Shown piece by piece: positions 1-8,267 of a stretch of DNA of 41,912 nt. How positions within the stretch are numbered: the first letter of the stretch is position 1; each line of letters starts with the position of its first letter. Source of the stretch: Firmicutes bacterium CAG:631. Its GTDB lineage: Bacteria > Bacillota_I > Bacilli_A > RFN20 > CAG-631. A program made the translations under genes and the position numbers. Location: contig HF998013.1 of NCBI GenBank assembly GCA_000433015.1, forward strand, positions 57,712-99,623, written 5' to 3'. A model generated the notes under the pieces. It was given only the letters and a program-made list of their open reading frames with translations, was not told the origin of the DNA and made no database searches.

Positions 1-38
1 GTCATTTACCAGGAATTGATGTCATTGCTGACAAATAG
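1..38 (+). CDS. pgk: Phosphoglycerate kinase, C-terminal tail only (partial)
   Basis: The first bases read, in the frame starting at base 3, HLPGIDVIADK followed by TAG at 36-38. A Leu-Pro-Gly-(hydrophobic)...Asp-Lys ending is typical of the C-terminus of Firmicute phosphoglycerate kinase, and pgk directly precedes tpiA in many Bacillota. The body of the gene lies upstream of the window. The stop codon overlaps the ribosome-binding site of tpiA, so the two are very likely cotranscribed. The call rests on eleven residues plus synteny. Confidence 0.7.
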   Translation, partial: HLPGIDVIADK

Positions 39-49
39 GGGTGAATTCA

Positions 50-805
50 ATGAGAAAAAAAGTAATAATTGGCAATTGGAAAATGAATCTATTAAATCGA
101 GATGCTTTTCGATTCATTGACCAAGTAAAAGATGAAGTTGTTATTGCAAATAGTAAAGACATTGTTGTTGGGATTGCCCCTTCTTATTTATGTTTAGCTA
201 CAGCTGTGGCTAAACGTTCTCCATTATTGATTTGTGCACAAAATGTGAATGAACATCCATCAGGTGCCTATACTGGAGAAGTTAGTATAGAAATGTTAAA
301 AGAAATTGCAATTAATTATTGTATCATTGGTCATTCAGAAAGACGACAATATTATCATGAAACGAATCAATCTTGCAATGCAAAAATTCAAGCTTTATTT
401 AATAATGATATGTTCCCCATCTATTGTGTTGGCGAAACATTAGAACAATATGAAAATAATCAAACTAAAGAAGTCGTCAAACAACAAATTATTGAAGGTT
501 TAAATAAAGTTGCTGCCACAAAAGTAAAAAATATTATCATTGCTTATGAACCAGTTTGGTCAATTGGAACAGGTAAAAACGCAAGTAGTGAAATTGCACA
601 AGATGTTTGTCATTTTATTCGACAAACGCTTGCTGAATTATATTCTGAAGATGTAGCAAATGAAGTGATTATTCAATATGGCGGATCAGTAAAACCAGAA
701 AATATTCGTGAATATTTAAACCAAGAAGATATTGATGGTGCTTTAGTTGGAGGCGCTTCATTAAAAAGTGATTCTTTTATTGAACTTATCAAAAATTTGT
801 ATTAA
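50..805 (+). CDS. tpiA: Triosephosphate isomerase
   Basis: Interconverts dihydroxyacetone phosphate and glyceraldehyde 3-phosphate in glycolysis; cytoplasmic. The protein is 251 residues, the family norm. Catalytic residues are in place: Asn9 and Lys11 in GNWKMN, His95 in IIGHSERR, and Glu167 in AYEPVWSIGTGK. The phosphate-binding QYGGSV and GALVGGASL segments close the barrel. An in-frame GTG lies at 41, but AGGGGTGA (37-44) is spaced correctly for the ATG at 50 and the protein then begins MRKKVIIGNWK as expected, so 50 is chosen. It lies between pgk and pyk in a glycolytic cluster. Confidence 0.97.
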   Translation: MRKKVIIGNWKMNLLNRDAFRFIDQVKDEVVIANSKDIVVGIAPSYLCLATAVAKRSPLLICAQNVNEHPSGAYTGEVSIEMLKEIAINYCIIGHSERRQYYHETNQSCNAKIQALFNNDMFPIYCVGETLEQYENNQTKEVVKQQIIEGLNKVAATKVKNIIIAYEPVWSIGTGKNASSEIAQDVCHFIRQTLAELYSEDVANEVIIQYGGSVKPENIREYLNQEDIDGALVGGASLKSDSFIELIKNLY

Positions 806-807
806 AC

Positions 808-836
808 AAGGTCAATTCTTAAATTGGCCTTTTATA
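808..836 (+). terminator. Hairpin between tpiA and pyk
   Basis: A 10-bp stem (808-817 with 822-831, one G-T pair) and a four-base loop are followed by a short, weak T-run. It starts just after the tpiA stop. The weak tail suggests partial termination or processing between tpiA and pyk. Confidence 0.6.
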
Positions 837-851
837 TGTAGGAGGTAAAAA

Positions 852-2270
852 ATGAGACGGAAAACAAAGATTGTTTGCACCATTGGTCCAGCAACTGAAA
901 GTTGTGAAATGTTAAAAAAGATGATTCAAACTGGAATGAATGTTGCTCGAATTAATTGCTCTCATGGCAATTATGAAGAATATGAAATGAAAATTAAAAA
1001 TGTTCGTCAAGTAGCCAAAGAATTGAGCACTTTTGTAGGAATTATGATTGATACCAAAGGTCCTGAAATTCGTTGTGGTTATTTTGAAAATGGTATGCAA
1101 CAATATAAACAAGGAGATAAAGTTTATTTAGTCAAAGAAAAATGTTTAGGCAACCAACAACGTTTTCAAGTTTGTTGTCCTGAATTATTTGATGATATTC
1201 AAGTCGGCAATACGATTTTAATTGATGATGGGAAATTCATTTTAAAAGTATTAAGTTGCAATGAAAATGAAATTTATTGTGAATTTCAAAATCCAGCAAT
1301 CATCAAAGATCGTAAGGGAATTAATGTTCCAGGCGTAACATTAAGCATGCCTTTTATTTCCGAACAAGATTATAAAGATATTGAATTTGCTTGCAAACAA
1401 GATGTCGATACGCTAGCTTTGTCTTTTGTTCGAAAAAAAGAAGATGTTTTAGCCGTAAAAAAACTTTTACAAAAATTTGGTAAACCTGACATTGCTTTGA
1501 TTGCCAAAATTGAAAGCCAACAAGGGGTAAACCATTTAAAAGATATTTTAGAAGTTGCAGATGGCATTATGGTTGCTCGAGGAGATTTAGGAGTTGAAGT
1601 TCTTCCAGAAAAAGTTCCTTTATACCAAAAGGAAATGATTAAAATGGCTAATCAAATGGGGAAAGTTGTGATTACAGCAACACATATGTTGGAATCGATG
1701 ATTAATTCACCTCGACCAACACGCGCAGAAGTCAATGATGTTGCCAATGCAATCTTTGATGGTACAGATGCAATTATGTTAAGTGGAGAGTCTGCAATTG
1801 GAAAATATCCTGTTGAAAGCGTTGAAATGATGGATAAAATTGCTTTATCTGTTGAAGGGGTATTAGACTATCGAAATGATTTATATCGTTCTGTAAAATC
1901 CAGTCAACGAACAAAAAATGATGCTATAGGAATCAGTGTGGCAGAATGTTGTTTAACTTTAGAAAATGTATCCGCTGTTTTTGCTTTTACAGAAACTGGT
2001 GGAACAGCAAAGCGCATTCGTAAGTTCCGTCCTAATGTTCCCATTATTGCTTGTTCCGATAGTCCAAGAACTTGTCAAAAAATGTGTTATTATTGGGGGG
2101 TTTATCCGATTATTGCAAAATATGAAAATGACTTGGTAAAATGGGATGAAGAAGCCCAACGCATTGCAAAATATTTTGAATTTGAAAAAGGAACAACTTT
2201 AATTTTAACTTCAGGAATGGGGCAAAAACATGGTTCTACCAATACCATTCGTATTATAGAAGTTGAATAA
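852..2270 (+). CDS. pyk: Pyruvate kinase
   Basis: Converts phosphoenolpyruvate and ADP to pyruvate and ATP, the last step of glycolysis. The 472-residue protein begins MRRKTKIVCTIGPA, the family N-terminus. It carries the active-site segment IALIAKIESQQG with the catalytic Lys and metal-binding Glu, then DGIMVARGDLGVEV and the K+/ADP region TATHMLESM..PRPTRAEV. The C-terminal effector domain ends at the natural length; the extra PEP-utiliser domain of Bacillus and Staphylococcus enzymes (about 585 residues) is absent. The start has GGAGGT at 841-846. A strong terminator follows, so pyk ends the glycolytic unit. Confidence 0.97.
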   Translation: MRRKTKIVCTIGPATESCEMLKKMIQTGMNVARINCSHGNYEEYEMKIKNVRQVAKELSTFVGIMIDTKGPEIRCGYFENGMQQYKQGDKVYLVKEKCLGNQQRFQVCCPELFDDIQVGNTILIDDGKFILKVLSCNENEIYCEFQNPAIIKDRKGINVPGVTLSMPFISEQDYKDIEFACKQDVDTLALSFVRKKEDVLAVKKLLQKFGKPDIALIAKIESQQGVNHLKDILEVADGIMVARGDLGVEVLPEKVPLYQKEMIKMANQMGKVVITATHMLESMINSPRPTRAEVNDVANAIFDGTDAIMLSGESAIGKYPVESVEMMDKIALSVEGVLDYRNDLYRSVKSSQRTKNDAIGISVAECCLTLENVSAVFAFTETGGTAKRIRKFRPNVPIIACSDSPRTCQKMCYYWGVYPIIAKYENDLVKWDEEAQRIAKYFEFEKGTTLILTSGMGQKHGSTNTIRIIEVE

Positions 2271-2300
2271 ACACTTTCAATCTTGAAAGTGTTTTTTGTT
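2271..2300 (+). terminator. Rho-independent terminator after pyk
   Basis: A perfect 10-bp stem (2271-2280 with 2283-2292) with a tiny loop is followed by six Ts. It directly abuts the pyk stop codon. Confidence 0.93.
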
Positions 2301-2327
2301 TACTTTGATTTAAATTCGAAGTATAAT
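2299..2327 (+). promoter_or_regulatory. Promoter of the SGNH-hydrolase lipoprotein gene
   Basis: TTTACT at 2299-2304, a 17-base spacer, and TATAAT at 2322-2327: a good housekeeping sigma-A promoter. It begins inside the T-tail of the pyk terminator, about 35 bases ahead of the start codon. Confidence 0.7.
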
Positions 2328-2365
2328 AATTTCAAGGATTTTCTTTTTTAATATGAGGTGATAAA

Positions 2366-3325
2366 ATGCGAAAAAAAATATTAGTTCTATTCATTTTTTT
2401 ATGTTGCTTAATGATTTCTGGTTGTAAAAAAGAATCGTCTATTCAAGAAATTACCTCTAATGAAATTTTTTTAACCGTAGAAGAAATTAATATTGAAGTG
2501 GATGAAAGGTATAATGTGCAAGTCATGTTAAAGGATGAATTTGCTTCTGCTACAATAACTTTTCAATCCAATAATCCAACGATTTTTACGATTGAAAATG
2601 AAAACGAAATTGTTGGTAAAAAAGAGGGTAAAGCACAATTGCAAATTTTTGATAATCAAGGAAAACAACAAGGTGTCACCATCCAAGTATTTGGCAAAAA
2701 TGAATTAAAAGACACATTTACTATGGATAAAGGAAGATTATATCAAAAAAATGTCCTTTTTTATGGAGATTCGATTACCCAATATGAACAATGGGAAGGA
2801 GAATATGTCTTACATTTAAAAGATTACTACCAATTTGAACATCAAAATTTTGCTAAAAGTGGGACCACGATTGCCTATAGTTCTCGTTATCAAGGAAAAG
2901 AAAATGGTGTGACTTATATGTATCATAATCAAGAAGAACATCAATGGGCAGATTATGTTTTTATTTTATATGGCACAAATGATATTGATGAAGCAACACC
3001 AATTGGTGTGCGCGATGCAGAAATGCTAACTGATTATACCGATCCTAATCCGACTTATAAAGGAGCAATTAATTATGCAGTGAAGATTTTAAGAGAGCAT
3101 AATCCGAATTTACGTATTATTTTTTTAGAACTTCTTTATCGTATCCCTTCTTTAGTTCAAGAATATAATAAAGCTTTAAGAAATCAATGTTTCTTTAATG
3201 AAGTTAAGTTTATTCCACTTTATGATTTATGGAATGCGGAAAATGTTTCTGAGTATAGTAATGATGGTTTGCATCCTAATTCTGCAGGAAATTTAAAAAT
3301 GTTTGAAAGAATTATTTCTTGTTAA
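2366..3325 (+). CDS. Secreted SGNH/GDSL-family hydrolase lipoprotein with an Ig-like domain
   Basis: A 319-residue surface lipoprotein. It starts with a charged and hydrophobic signal peptide ending in the lipobox MISGC, so it should be lipidated on Cys20. Residues about 35-110 form a bacterial Ig-like (Big_2-type) beta domain. The catalytic part is SGNH: Ser136 in YGDSIT, a Gly in the FAKSG block, Asn205 in YGTNDID, and the Asp300/His303 pair in DGLHPN. Such enzymes remove acyl or acetyl groups from glycans or lipids; the substrate cannot be told from sequence. It stands alone between the pyk terminator and the queT promoter. No hairpin terminator is visible after it. Confidence 0.88.
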   Translation: MRKKILVLFIFLCCLMISGCKKESSIQEITSNEIFLTVEEINIEVDERYNVQVMLKDEFASATITFQSNNPTIFTIENENEIVGKKEGKAQLQIFDNQGKQQGVTIQVFGKNELKDTFTMDKGRLYQKNVLFYGDSITQYEQWEGEYVLHLKDYYQFEHQNFAKSGTTIAYSSRYQGKENGVTYMYHNQEEHQWADYVFILYGTNDIDEATPIGVRDAEMLTDYTDPNPTYKGAINYAVKILREHNPNLRIIFLELLYRIPSLVQEYNKALRNQCFFNEVKFIPLYDLWNAENVSEYSNDGLHPNSAGNLKMFERIISC

Positions 3326-3362
3326 CATTAAATATAAATTTTTTTCATAAACCTCCTTTTTC

Positions 3363-3391
3363 TTTACAAATCAATTATTTTTTTGTATAAT
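3363..3391 (+). promoter_or_regulatory. Promoter of queT
   Basis: TTTACA (3363-3368), a 17-base spacer and TATAAT (3386-3391). The predicted start of transcription, near 3398, falls exactly at the first base of the riboswitch stem. Confidence 0.8.
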
Positions 3392-3398
3392 ATTTATA

Positions 3399-3445
3399 AG
3401 CAGTTTTACCCTTCTTGGCACCCTGCTATAAAAAATCAATGGAGG
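3399..3445 (+). ncRNA. preQ1-I riboswitch controlling queT translation
   Basis: P1 stem AGCAG (3399-3403) pairs with CTGCT (3423-3427), preceded by the CACCC run of the family. The A-rich tail ATAAAAAATCAA follows at 3428-3439, very close to the preQ1-I consensus tail. A pseudoknot can form between TTGG (3415-3418) and TCAA (3436-3439). The Shine-Dalgarno GGAGG (3441-3445) directly abuts the pseudoknot and there is no terminator, so ligand binding should block ribosome access. The first loop is longer than in the common type. The downstream gene is a queuosine-precursor transporter, which agrees. Confidence 0.87.
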
Positions 3446-3452
3446 TTTTTTT

Positions 3453-3929
3453 ATGGAAAGAAAAAAAATAATTCAAACGATTACTTTAAATGCTTTAATT
3501 TTAGCTCTTTATTATGTATTTTCTTTACCACTTGGACAATTAAATTATGGCATTATTAATATAAGAATTTCTGAAGTATTTATCCTATTAGCGATGTTTA
3601 ATAAAAAATTTATCCCCGGTTTAGTGGGAGGATGTTTATTAGTTAATATTTTTTCAGGACTTCCTTTTGATTGGCTAATTGGTACAGGTCAAACGTTGAT
3701 TGCCTGTCTTATCTTATATTTTATAAAAAATAGGTATATAAGTTTATTTTTAGCAGCGCTTAGTTGTGGGGTTATCATTGGAGTAGAACTTCATTTCTTT
3801 GTCAATGAACCTTTATGGTTAGCTATGGGTAGTGTATTATTAAGTGAATTAATTATTTTAACTATCGGTTATTTTATTTGGAAAGCGGCTTTGAAAAATT
3901 CTGCCATTCAACGTTTAATTCTAGAATAA
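3453..3929 (+). CDS. queT: Queuosine-precursor (preQ1) ECF transporter S component, QueT family
   Basis: A 158-residue integral membrane protein with about five helices. The N-terminal helix (LNALILALYYVFSLPLG), the RISEVF segment and the FIPGLVGGCLLVNIFSGLPFDW loop are typical of QueT/COG4708. These are substrate-binding S components of energy-coupling factor transporters. It would work with a shared ECF ATPase/T module encoded elsewhere to import preQ1 or a related base for tRNA queuosine. No queuosine synthesis genes lie in the window. The preQ1-I element directly upstream supports the substrate. The next gene has its own terminator-separated unit. Confidence 0.9.
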   Translation: MERKKIIQTITLNALILALYYVFSLPLGQLNYGIINIRISEVFILLAMFNKKFIPGLVGGCLLVNIFSGLPFDWLIGTGQTLIACLILYFIKNRYISLFLAALSCGVIIGVELHFFVNEPLWLAMGSVLLSELIILTIGYFIWKAALKNSAIQRLILE

Positions 3930-3979
3930 AGAAAAATTGGCTCTTTTTTCCAAAAGAAATTGTCGAAAAAGACGAAAAG

Positions 3980-4005
3980 AGTATTCCAACGGGAATACTT
4001 TTTTG
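3980..4005 (+). terminator. Terminator after queT
   Basis: An 8-bp stem AGTATTCC (3980-3987) with GGAATACT (3992-3999) and a four-base loop, then six Ts. It separates queT from the hydrogenase operon. Confidence 0.85.
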
Positions 4006-4012
4006 ATATAAT
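3984..4012 (+). promoter_or_regulatory. Probable promoter of the hydrogenase operon
   Basis: A perfect TATAAT at 4007-4012 lies 17 bases from a poor -35 (TTCCAA, 3984-3989). The -35 sits inside the preceding terminator stem. The weak -35 may mean an activator is needed. I looked for a Rex-like palindrome here and found none that was convincing. Confidence 0.5.
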
Positions 4013-4038
4013 TAAATGTATGTTGAGGAGGATTCACG

Positions 4039-4527
4039 ATGGGTTTAATACAAGCAGACGCGAAAAAAGAAATTTTAAAAATTATTGAAAAATATGCGGA
4101 TGAAAAAACACCACTGATGATGATTTTAAGTGACGTACAAAGCAAATATGGATATATTCCTTTAGAAGTACAAGAAATAATATCAGAAGCAACGGGTATC
4201 CCTGTTGCAGAAATATATGGTGTTATCACATTTTATTCCTTTTTTTCATTAAAACCAAAAGGAAAATATGTTATTGGTGTTTGTTTAGGTACCGCTTGTT
4301 ATGTCAAAGGAGCACAACAAGTTTGCGATAAATTTTGTGAACTTTTAAATGTTGCACCTGGAGAAACAACAGAAGATGGATTATTTACGATTGATGCTTT
4401 GCGTTGCATTGGAGCGTGTGGTATTGCTCCAGCTGTAACCATTAATGGCAAAGTTTATCCTAAATTAACGGTTCAAGAAGTTCCAAAAATTATCAATGCA
4501 TATCGGACAAATGGAGGAGAAGAATAA
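4039..4527 (+). CDS. hydC: [FeFe]-hydrogenase subunit HydC, NuoE-like [2Fe-2S] thioredoxin-fold protein
   Basis: A 162-residue NuoE/HndA-type subunit. The helical N-terminus (about 1-75) is followed by a thioredoxin-like ferredoxin domain. The four cluster cysteines are CLGTAC and, downstream, CIGAC, spaced as in NuoE. It passes electrons between the flavin subunit and the rest of the complex. GAGGAGG at 4024-4030 sets the start. Two bases separate its stop from hydB, so the three subunits are translationally linked. Confidence 0.93.
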   Translation: MGLIQADAKKEILKIIEKYADEKTPLMMILSDVQSKYGYIPLEVQEIISEATGIPVAEIYGVITFYSFFSLKPKGKYVIGVCLGTACYVKGAQQVCDKFCELLNVAPGETTEDGLFTIDALRCIGACGIAPAVTINGKVYPKLTVQEVPKIINAYRTNGGEE

Positions 4528-4529
4528 TC

Positions 4530-6395
4530 ATGATAAAGACTCAAGAAGAATTAGCAGCCAAAATCGCTAGTTGTAAAAGTTGTTTAGATAAAAAATTTGC
4601 CGGTGCTGAAGGGAAAAGAGCCATTATCTTATGTGGTGGTACGGGTTGTTTATCTTCTAATTCCGCTCAAATTGCTGAAAAATTTAAAGAAATTTTAAAG
4701 GAAAGAAACCTAGAAGATGATGTCAGTGTAAATATTGCCGGGTGCTTTGGTTTTTGTTCTCAAGGGCCATTTGTAAAAATTTATCCAGAAGATACATTAT
4801 ATCGTTTAGTAAAAGAAAGCGACGTTGCTGAAATTGTTGATAAAGATATTGTCAATCACGAAATTGTGGAACGCCTTTTATATGTTGATCCGGTGACAAA
4901 AGAAAAGGTAGCAAAACAAGATGATATTAACTTTTATAAAAAACAAAAAAGAATTGCTTTACATGGATGTGGAACCATTAATCCAGAAAACATTGAAGAG
5001 GCTTTAGGTTATGGAGCTTTTCAAGGATTAGCAAATGCTTTAAAGATGGATCGTTTTGCAGTCATTCAACAAGTATTGGATTCTGGGTTAAGAGGCCGTG
5101 GGGGTGGCGGTTTCCCAACGGGCTTAAAATGGAAATTTGCATATGATCAAGAAAACGATGAAAAATATGTTGTTTGTAATGGAGATGAAGGAGATCCAGG
5201 AGCTTTTATGGATCGTTCGATTTTAGAAGGAAATCCTTTGGCTGTCATTGAAGGAATGATGATTGCAGGTTATGCCATAGGTGCTAAAAATGGTTATTTT
5301 TATGTTCGTGCAGAATATCCTGTAGCGGTGAAACGCTTGCGTATTGCCATTCAACAAGCAGAGGAATTAGGATTATTAGGAGATCATATTTTAAATACTG
5401 ATTTTAGTTTTAGAGTGCATATTCGTTTGGGTGCTGGTGCTTTCGTTTGTGGGGAAGAAACGGCTTTACTCAATTCTATTGAAGGAAAAAGAGGAATGCC
5501 TCGTCCACGTCCACCTTTTCCCGCAGTTAAAGGGTTATGGGATAAACCAACCATTATTAACAATGTTGAAACATTAGCAACTGTTCCTTACATTTTAAGA
5601 GAAGGAAAAGATGCGTTTACTCAATATGGAACTGAAAAATCAAAAGGAACGAAAGTTTTTGCTTTAGGAGGAAAAATCAACAACGTTGGTCTTGTTGAAA
5701 TTCCTATGGGAACGACCTTACGTGAATTGATTTATGATATTGGTGGTGGAATTCCTAATGGAAAAAAATTTAAAGCCATTCAAACGGGAGGGCCATCTGG
5801 AGGTTGTTTAACAGAAGAATATTTAGATACACCGATTGATTTTGATAATTTAGTTGCTTTAGGTTCTATGATGGGGTCAGGTGGCGCCATTGTCATGGAT
5901 GAAGATAACTGTATGGTGGATGTCGCTAAATTTTATATGGAATTCATTTGTGATGAATCTTGTGGAAAGTGTTCTCCATGTCGAATTGGTACCAAGAGAA
6001 TGCTTGAAATTCTAACTCGAATTACAGAAGGCAAAGGAACATTGCAAGATATTGATGCTTTAGAAGAATTAGGTCAAGCGGTCAAAACCGGTTCACTTTG
6101 TGGTTTAGGTCAAACTGCAGCAAATCCAATTATTTCAACATTGACCCATTTTAAAGATGAATATATTGCTCATGTCGTTGATAAAAAATGTCCGGCTAAA
6201 GTATGTAAAAAATTAATGCAATATTATATTGTTCCAGAAAAATGTAAAAAATGTAGTCTATGTGCTCGTAATTGTCCTGTTTCTTGTATTAAAGGAGAAG
6301 TGGGCAAAACGGTTTATGAAATTGATCAAAGTCGATGCATTAAATGTGGCATGTGTCAATCTTCTTGTAGATTTAATGCCATTGAAAAACGATAG
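4530..6395 (+). CDS. hydB: [FeFe]-hydrogenase subunit HydB, NuoF-like NAD(P)H/FMN-binding flavoprotein
   Basis: A 621-residue flavin subunit with the domain order of bifurcating hydrogenases. An N-terminal [2Fe-2S] thioredoxin-like domain (about 1-120, CGGTGC and CFGFC) is followed by the NuoF core. The core has the glycine-rich NADH/FMN segment LRGRGGGGFPTGLKW, then DEGDPGAFMDR, CGEETALLNSIEG and the [4Fe-4S] site CGKCSPCRIGT..C. The C-terminus carries two ferredoxin [4Fe-4S] motifs (CKKCSLCARNCPVSC and CIKCGMCQSSC). It is the site of pyridine-nucleotide oxidation or reduction. The gene ends 12 bases before hydA with GGAGG in between. Confidence 0.94.
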   Translation: MIKTQEELAAKIASCKSCLDKKFAGAEGKRAIILCGGTGCLSSNSAQIAEKFKEILKERNLEDDVSVNIAGCFGFCSQGPFVKIYPEDTLYRLVKESDVAEIVDKDIVNHEIVERLLYVDPVTKEKVAKQDDINFYKKQKRIALHGCGTINPENIEEALGYGAFQGLANALKMDRFAVIQQVLDSGLRGRGGGGFPTGLKWKFAYDQENDEKYVVCNGDEGDPGAFMDRSILEGNPLAVIEGMMIAGYAIGAKNGYFYVRAEYPVAVKRLRIAIQQAEELGLLGDHILNTDFSFRVHIRLGAGAFVCGEETALLNSIEGKRGMPRPRPPFPAVKGLWDKPTIINNVETLATVPYILREGKDAFTQYGTEKSKGTKVFALGGKINNVGLVEIPMGTTLRELIYDIGGGIPNGKKFKAIQTGGPSGGCLTEEYLDTPIDFDNLVALGSMMGSGGAIVMDEDNCMVDVAKFYMEFICDESCGKCSPCRIGTKRMLEILTRITEGKGTLQDIDALEELGQAVKTGSLCGLGQTAANPIISTLTHFKDEYIAHVVDKKCPAKVCKKLMQYYIVPEKCKKCSLCARNCPVSCIKGEVGKTVYEIDQSRCIKCGMCQSSCRFNAIEKR

Positions 6396-6407
6396 GAGGA
6401 TGGAATC

Positions 6408-8180
6408 ATGGAATATGTAAATATTAAAATTGAGGGTCATCCTTATCAAGTTGAAAAGGGATTAACCATTTTAAAAGCGGCGCAACAATGTGGATATGAA
6501 ATTCCAACTTTATGTGCCTTTAATGATGGAAAATGTTCTCAAGGTTCATGTCGTGTTTGTTTAGTCGAAGTAAAAGGTGCTAGAGGACTTGTAGCTTCAT
6601 GTGTATATCCAGTAAATGAAGGAATGGAAATTATTATTTCTAGTCCAAAAGCTGTTCGTGCACGTAGAACCAGTGTGGAATTGATATTATCGAACCACTC
6701 TAAAAATTGTCAACAATGTCGGAAAAATGGAAAATGTGAATTGCTGCACGTAGCACAAATTACTGGTGCAAGAGATGATGTTTATCTTGGTGAACAAACG
6801 CCGGTTACCTATGATGAATTAACGCCTTCCATTATTCGAGACACATCAAAATGTATTTTATGTGGTCGTTGTGTTACACGTTGTGTTGAAGCACATGGTA
6901 CTGGAATATTAGGATTTGAAAATCGTGGTTTTAAAACGATTGTAGGCCCTGCTTATAATCGCTCATTTAAAGATTCACCTTGTATTTTATGTGGACAATG
7001 TGTCAATGTTTGTCCAACCGGTGCTTTAATGGAAAAAGGAGAAATTGATTTAGTCGATGAAGCTTTCCGTCAAGGAAAACATGTCATTGTGCAAACAGCA
7101 CCTGCGGTAAGAGCGGCTCTTGGTGAAGAATTCAATTTACCAATTGGGACAGCTGTCACAGGTAAAATGGTGGCTGCTTTACATCGTTTAGGTTTTGAAA
7201 AAGTTTATGATACCAATTTTGGTGCAGATTTAACAATTATGGAAGAAGCATCAGAATTAATTCATCGCATTCAAAACCAAGGTGTGTTACCAATGATTAC
7301 TTCTTGTTCACCTGGTTGGGTCAACTATGCTGAATATTTTTATGGAGATTTATTAGATCATTTATCGAGTTGTAAATCACCTCATGAAATGTTAGGAGCC
7401 ATCATTAAATCCTATTATGCTGAAAAACATCAACTCGATCCAAAAGATATTTTTGTCGTTTCAATAATGCCTTGTACGGCTAAAAAATACGAAAAAGAAC
7501 GTAAAGAAAATGCTGTCAATGGAATTAAAGACGTGGATGCCGTTTTGACAACTCGTGAATTGGCTGTTTTAATTAAAAGAAGTGGAATTCAATTTAATCG
7601 ATTACCTGATGAAGAATTCGATCAAGATTTATTAGGTGAATATAGTGGCGCTGGTGTCATTTTTGGGGTAACTGGTGGAGTAATGGAAGCCGCTGTACGA
7701 ACAGCTTATCATATGTTAACGAATCAAGAAGCAGAAAGTTTGTTGCATTTTACTCCAGTTAGAGGATTAGAAGGAATCAAAGAAGCTTCTTTAGATATTC
7801 ATGGCATGACCATTAATATTGCTGTAGCCCATGGAATGAAAAATGCAAAACCACTCCTTGATCAAATCCGGAAAAAAGAATCTAAATATCATTTTATTGA
7901 AATTATGGGATGCCCAGGCGGATGTGTCAATGGTGGGGGACAACCTTATGTTAAACCTTGTTTCTTACCTAATGAAGAACCAAATATTTTGAATACTTAT
8001 ATTCAAAAAAGAGCTGCAGCCTTGTATCGTGAAGATGAAAGACAAGTCATTCGTCGTTCCCATCTGAATACACAAATTCAGGAATTATATAAAAACTATT
8101 TAAAAGAACCAAATAGTCATCGTGCACACGAATTATTGCATACTACTTATCATGCAAGAGTTCCATTCCCTAAAAAATAA
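6408..8180 (+). CDS. hydA: [FeFe]-hydrogenase catalytic subunit HydA
   Basis: A 590-residue hydrogenase. In order: an N-terminal [2Fe-2S] domain (CAFNDGKCSQGSCRVC); a His-ligated [4Fe-4S] motif (HSKNCQQC..C); two ferredoxin [4Fe-4S] motifs (CILCGRCVTRC, CILCGQCVNVCPTG); then the H-cluster domain with L1 TSCSPGW, L2 MPCTAKKYE and L3 EIMGCPGGCVNGGGQP. A C-terminal small-subunit-like helix pair follows. With HydB and HydC it should couple H2 to NAD(H) and ferredoxin, as in bifurcating trimeric enzymes, letting a fermenter dispose of reductant. L1 has Cys-Ser rather than Cys-Cys. Maturases HydE, HydF and HydG are not in the window. Confidence 0.95.
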   Translation: MEYVNIKIEGHPYQVEKGLTILKAAQQCGYEIPTLCAFNDGKCSQGSCRVCLVEVKGARGLVASCVYPVNEGMEIIISSPKAVRARRTSVELILSNHSKNCQQCRKNGKCELLHVAQITGARDDVYLGEQTPVTYDELTPSIIRDTSKCILCGRCVTRCVEAHGTGILGFENRGFKTIVGPAYNRSFKDSPCILCGQCVNVCPTGALMEKGEIDLVDEAFRQGKHVIVQTAPAVRAALGEEFNLPIGTAVTGKMVAALHRLGFEKVYDTNFGADLTIMEEASELIHRIQNQGVLPMITSCSPGWVNYAEYFYGDLLDHLSSCKSPHEMLGAIIKSYYAEKHQLDPKDIFVVSIMPCTAKKYEKERKENAVNGIKDVDAVLTTRELAVLIKRSGIQFNRLPDEEFDQDLLGEYSGAGVIFGVTGGVMEAAVRTAYHMLTNQEAESLLHFTPVRGLEGIKEASLDIHGMTINIAVAHGMKNAKPLLDQIRKKESKYHFIEIMGCPGGCVNGGGQPYVKPCFLPNEEPNILNTYIQKRAAALYREDERQVIRRSHLNTQIQELYKNYLKEPNSHRAHELLHTTYHARVPFPKK

Positions 8181-8183
8181 AGT

Positions 8184-8217
8184 AAACTTCCGTTGAAAAA
8201 CGGAAGTTTTTTTGTTT
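8184..8217 (+). terminator. Terminator of the hydrogenase operon
   Basis: A perfect 11-bp stem (8184-8194 with 8199-8209) and a GAAA tetraloop are followed by seven Ts. It is one of the strongest terminators in the window. Confidence 0.95.
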
Positions 8218-8238
8218 TCTTTTTCCATGTATTTGATA

Positions 8239-8244
8239 TATAAT
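8239..8244 (+). promoter_or_regulatory. Possible -10 box of the cysS unit
   Basis: A perfect TATAAT lies 24 bases upstream of the cysS start and just after the hydrogenase terminator. The base run 17 upstream (TTTCTT, 8216-8221) is a poor -35. No T-box or other leader is visible. Confidence 0.45.
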
Positions 8245-8267
8245 AGTAAAGAAAGTGATGTGATAAA

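Noticed and set aside
3930..4038. A Rex (NADH-sensing repressor) site in front of hydC.
   Set aside because: The nearest candidate, TTGTC..GAC near 3960-3975, lacks the TTGTGAA/TTCACAA symmetry.
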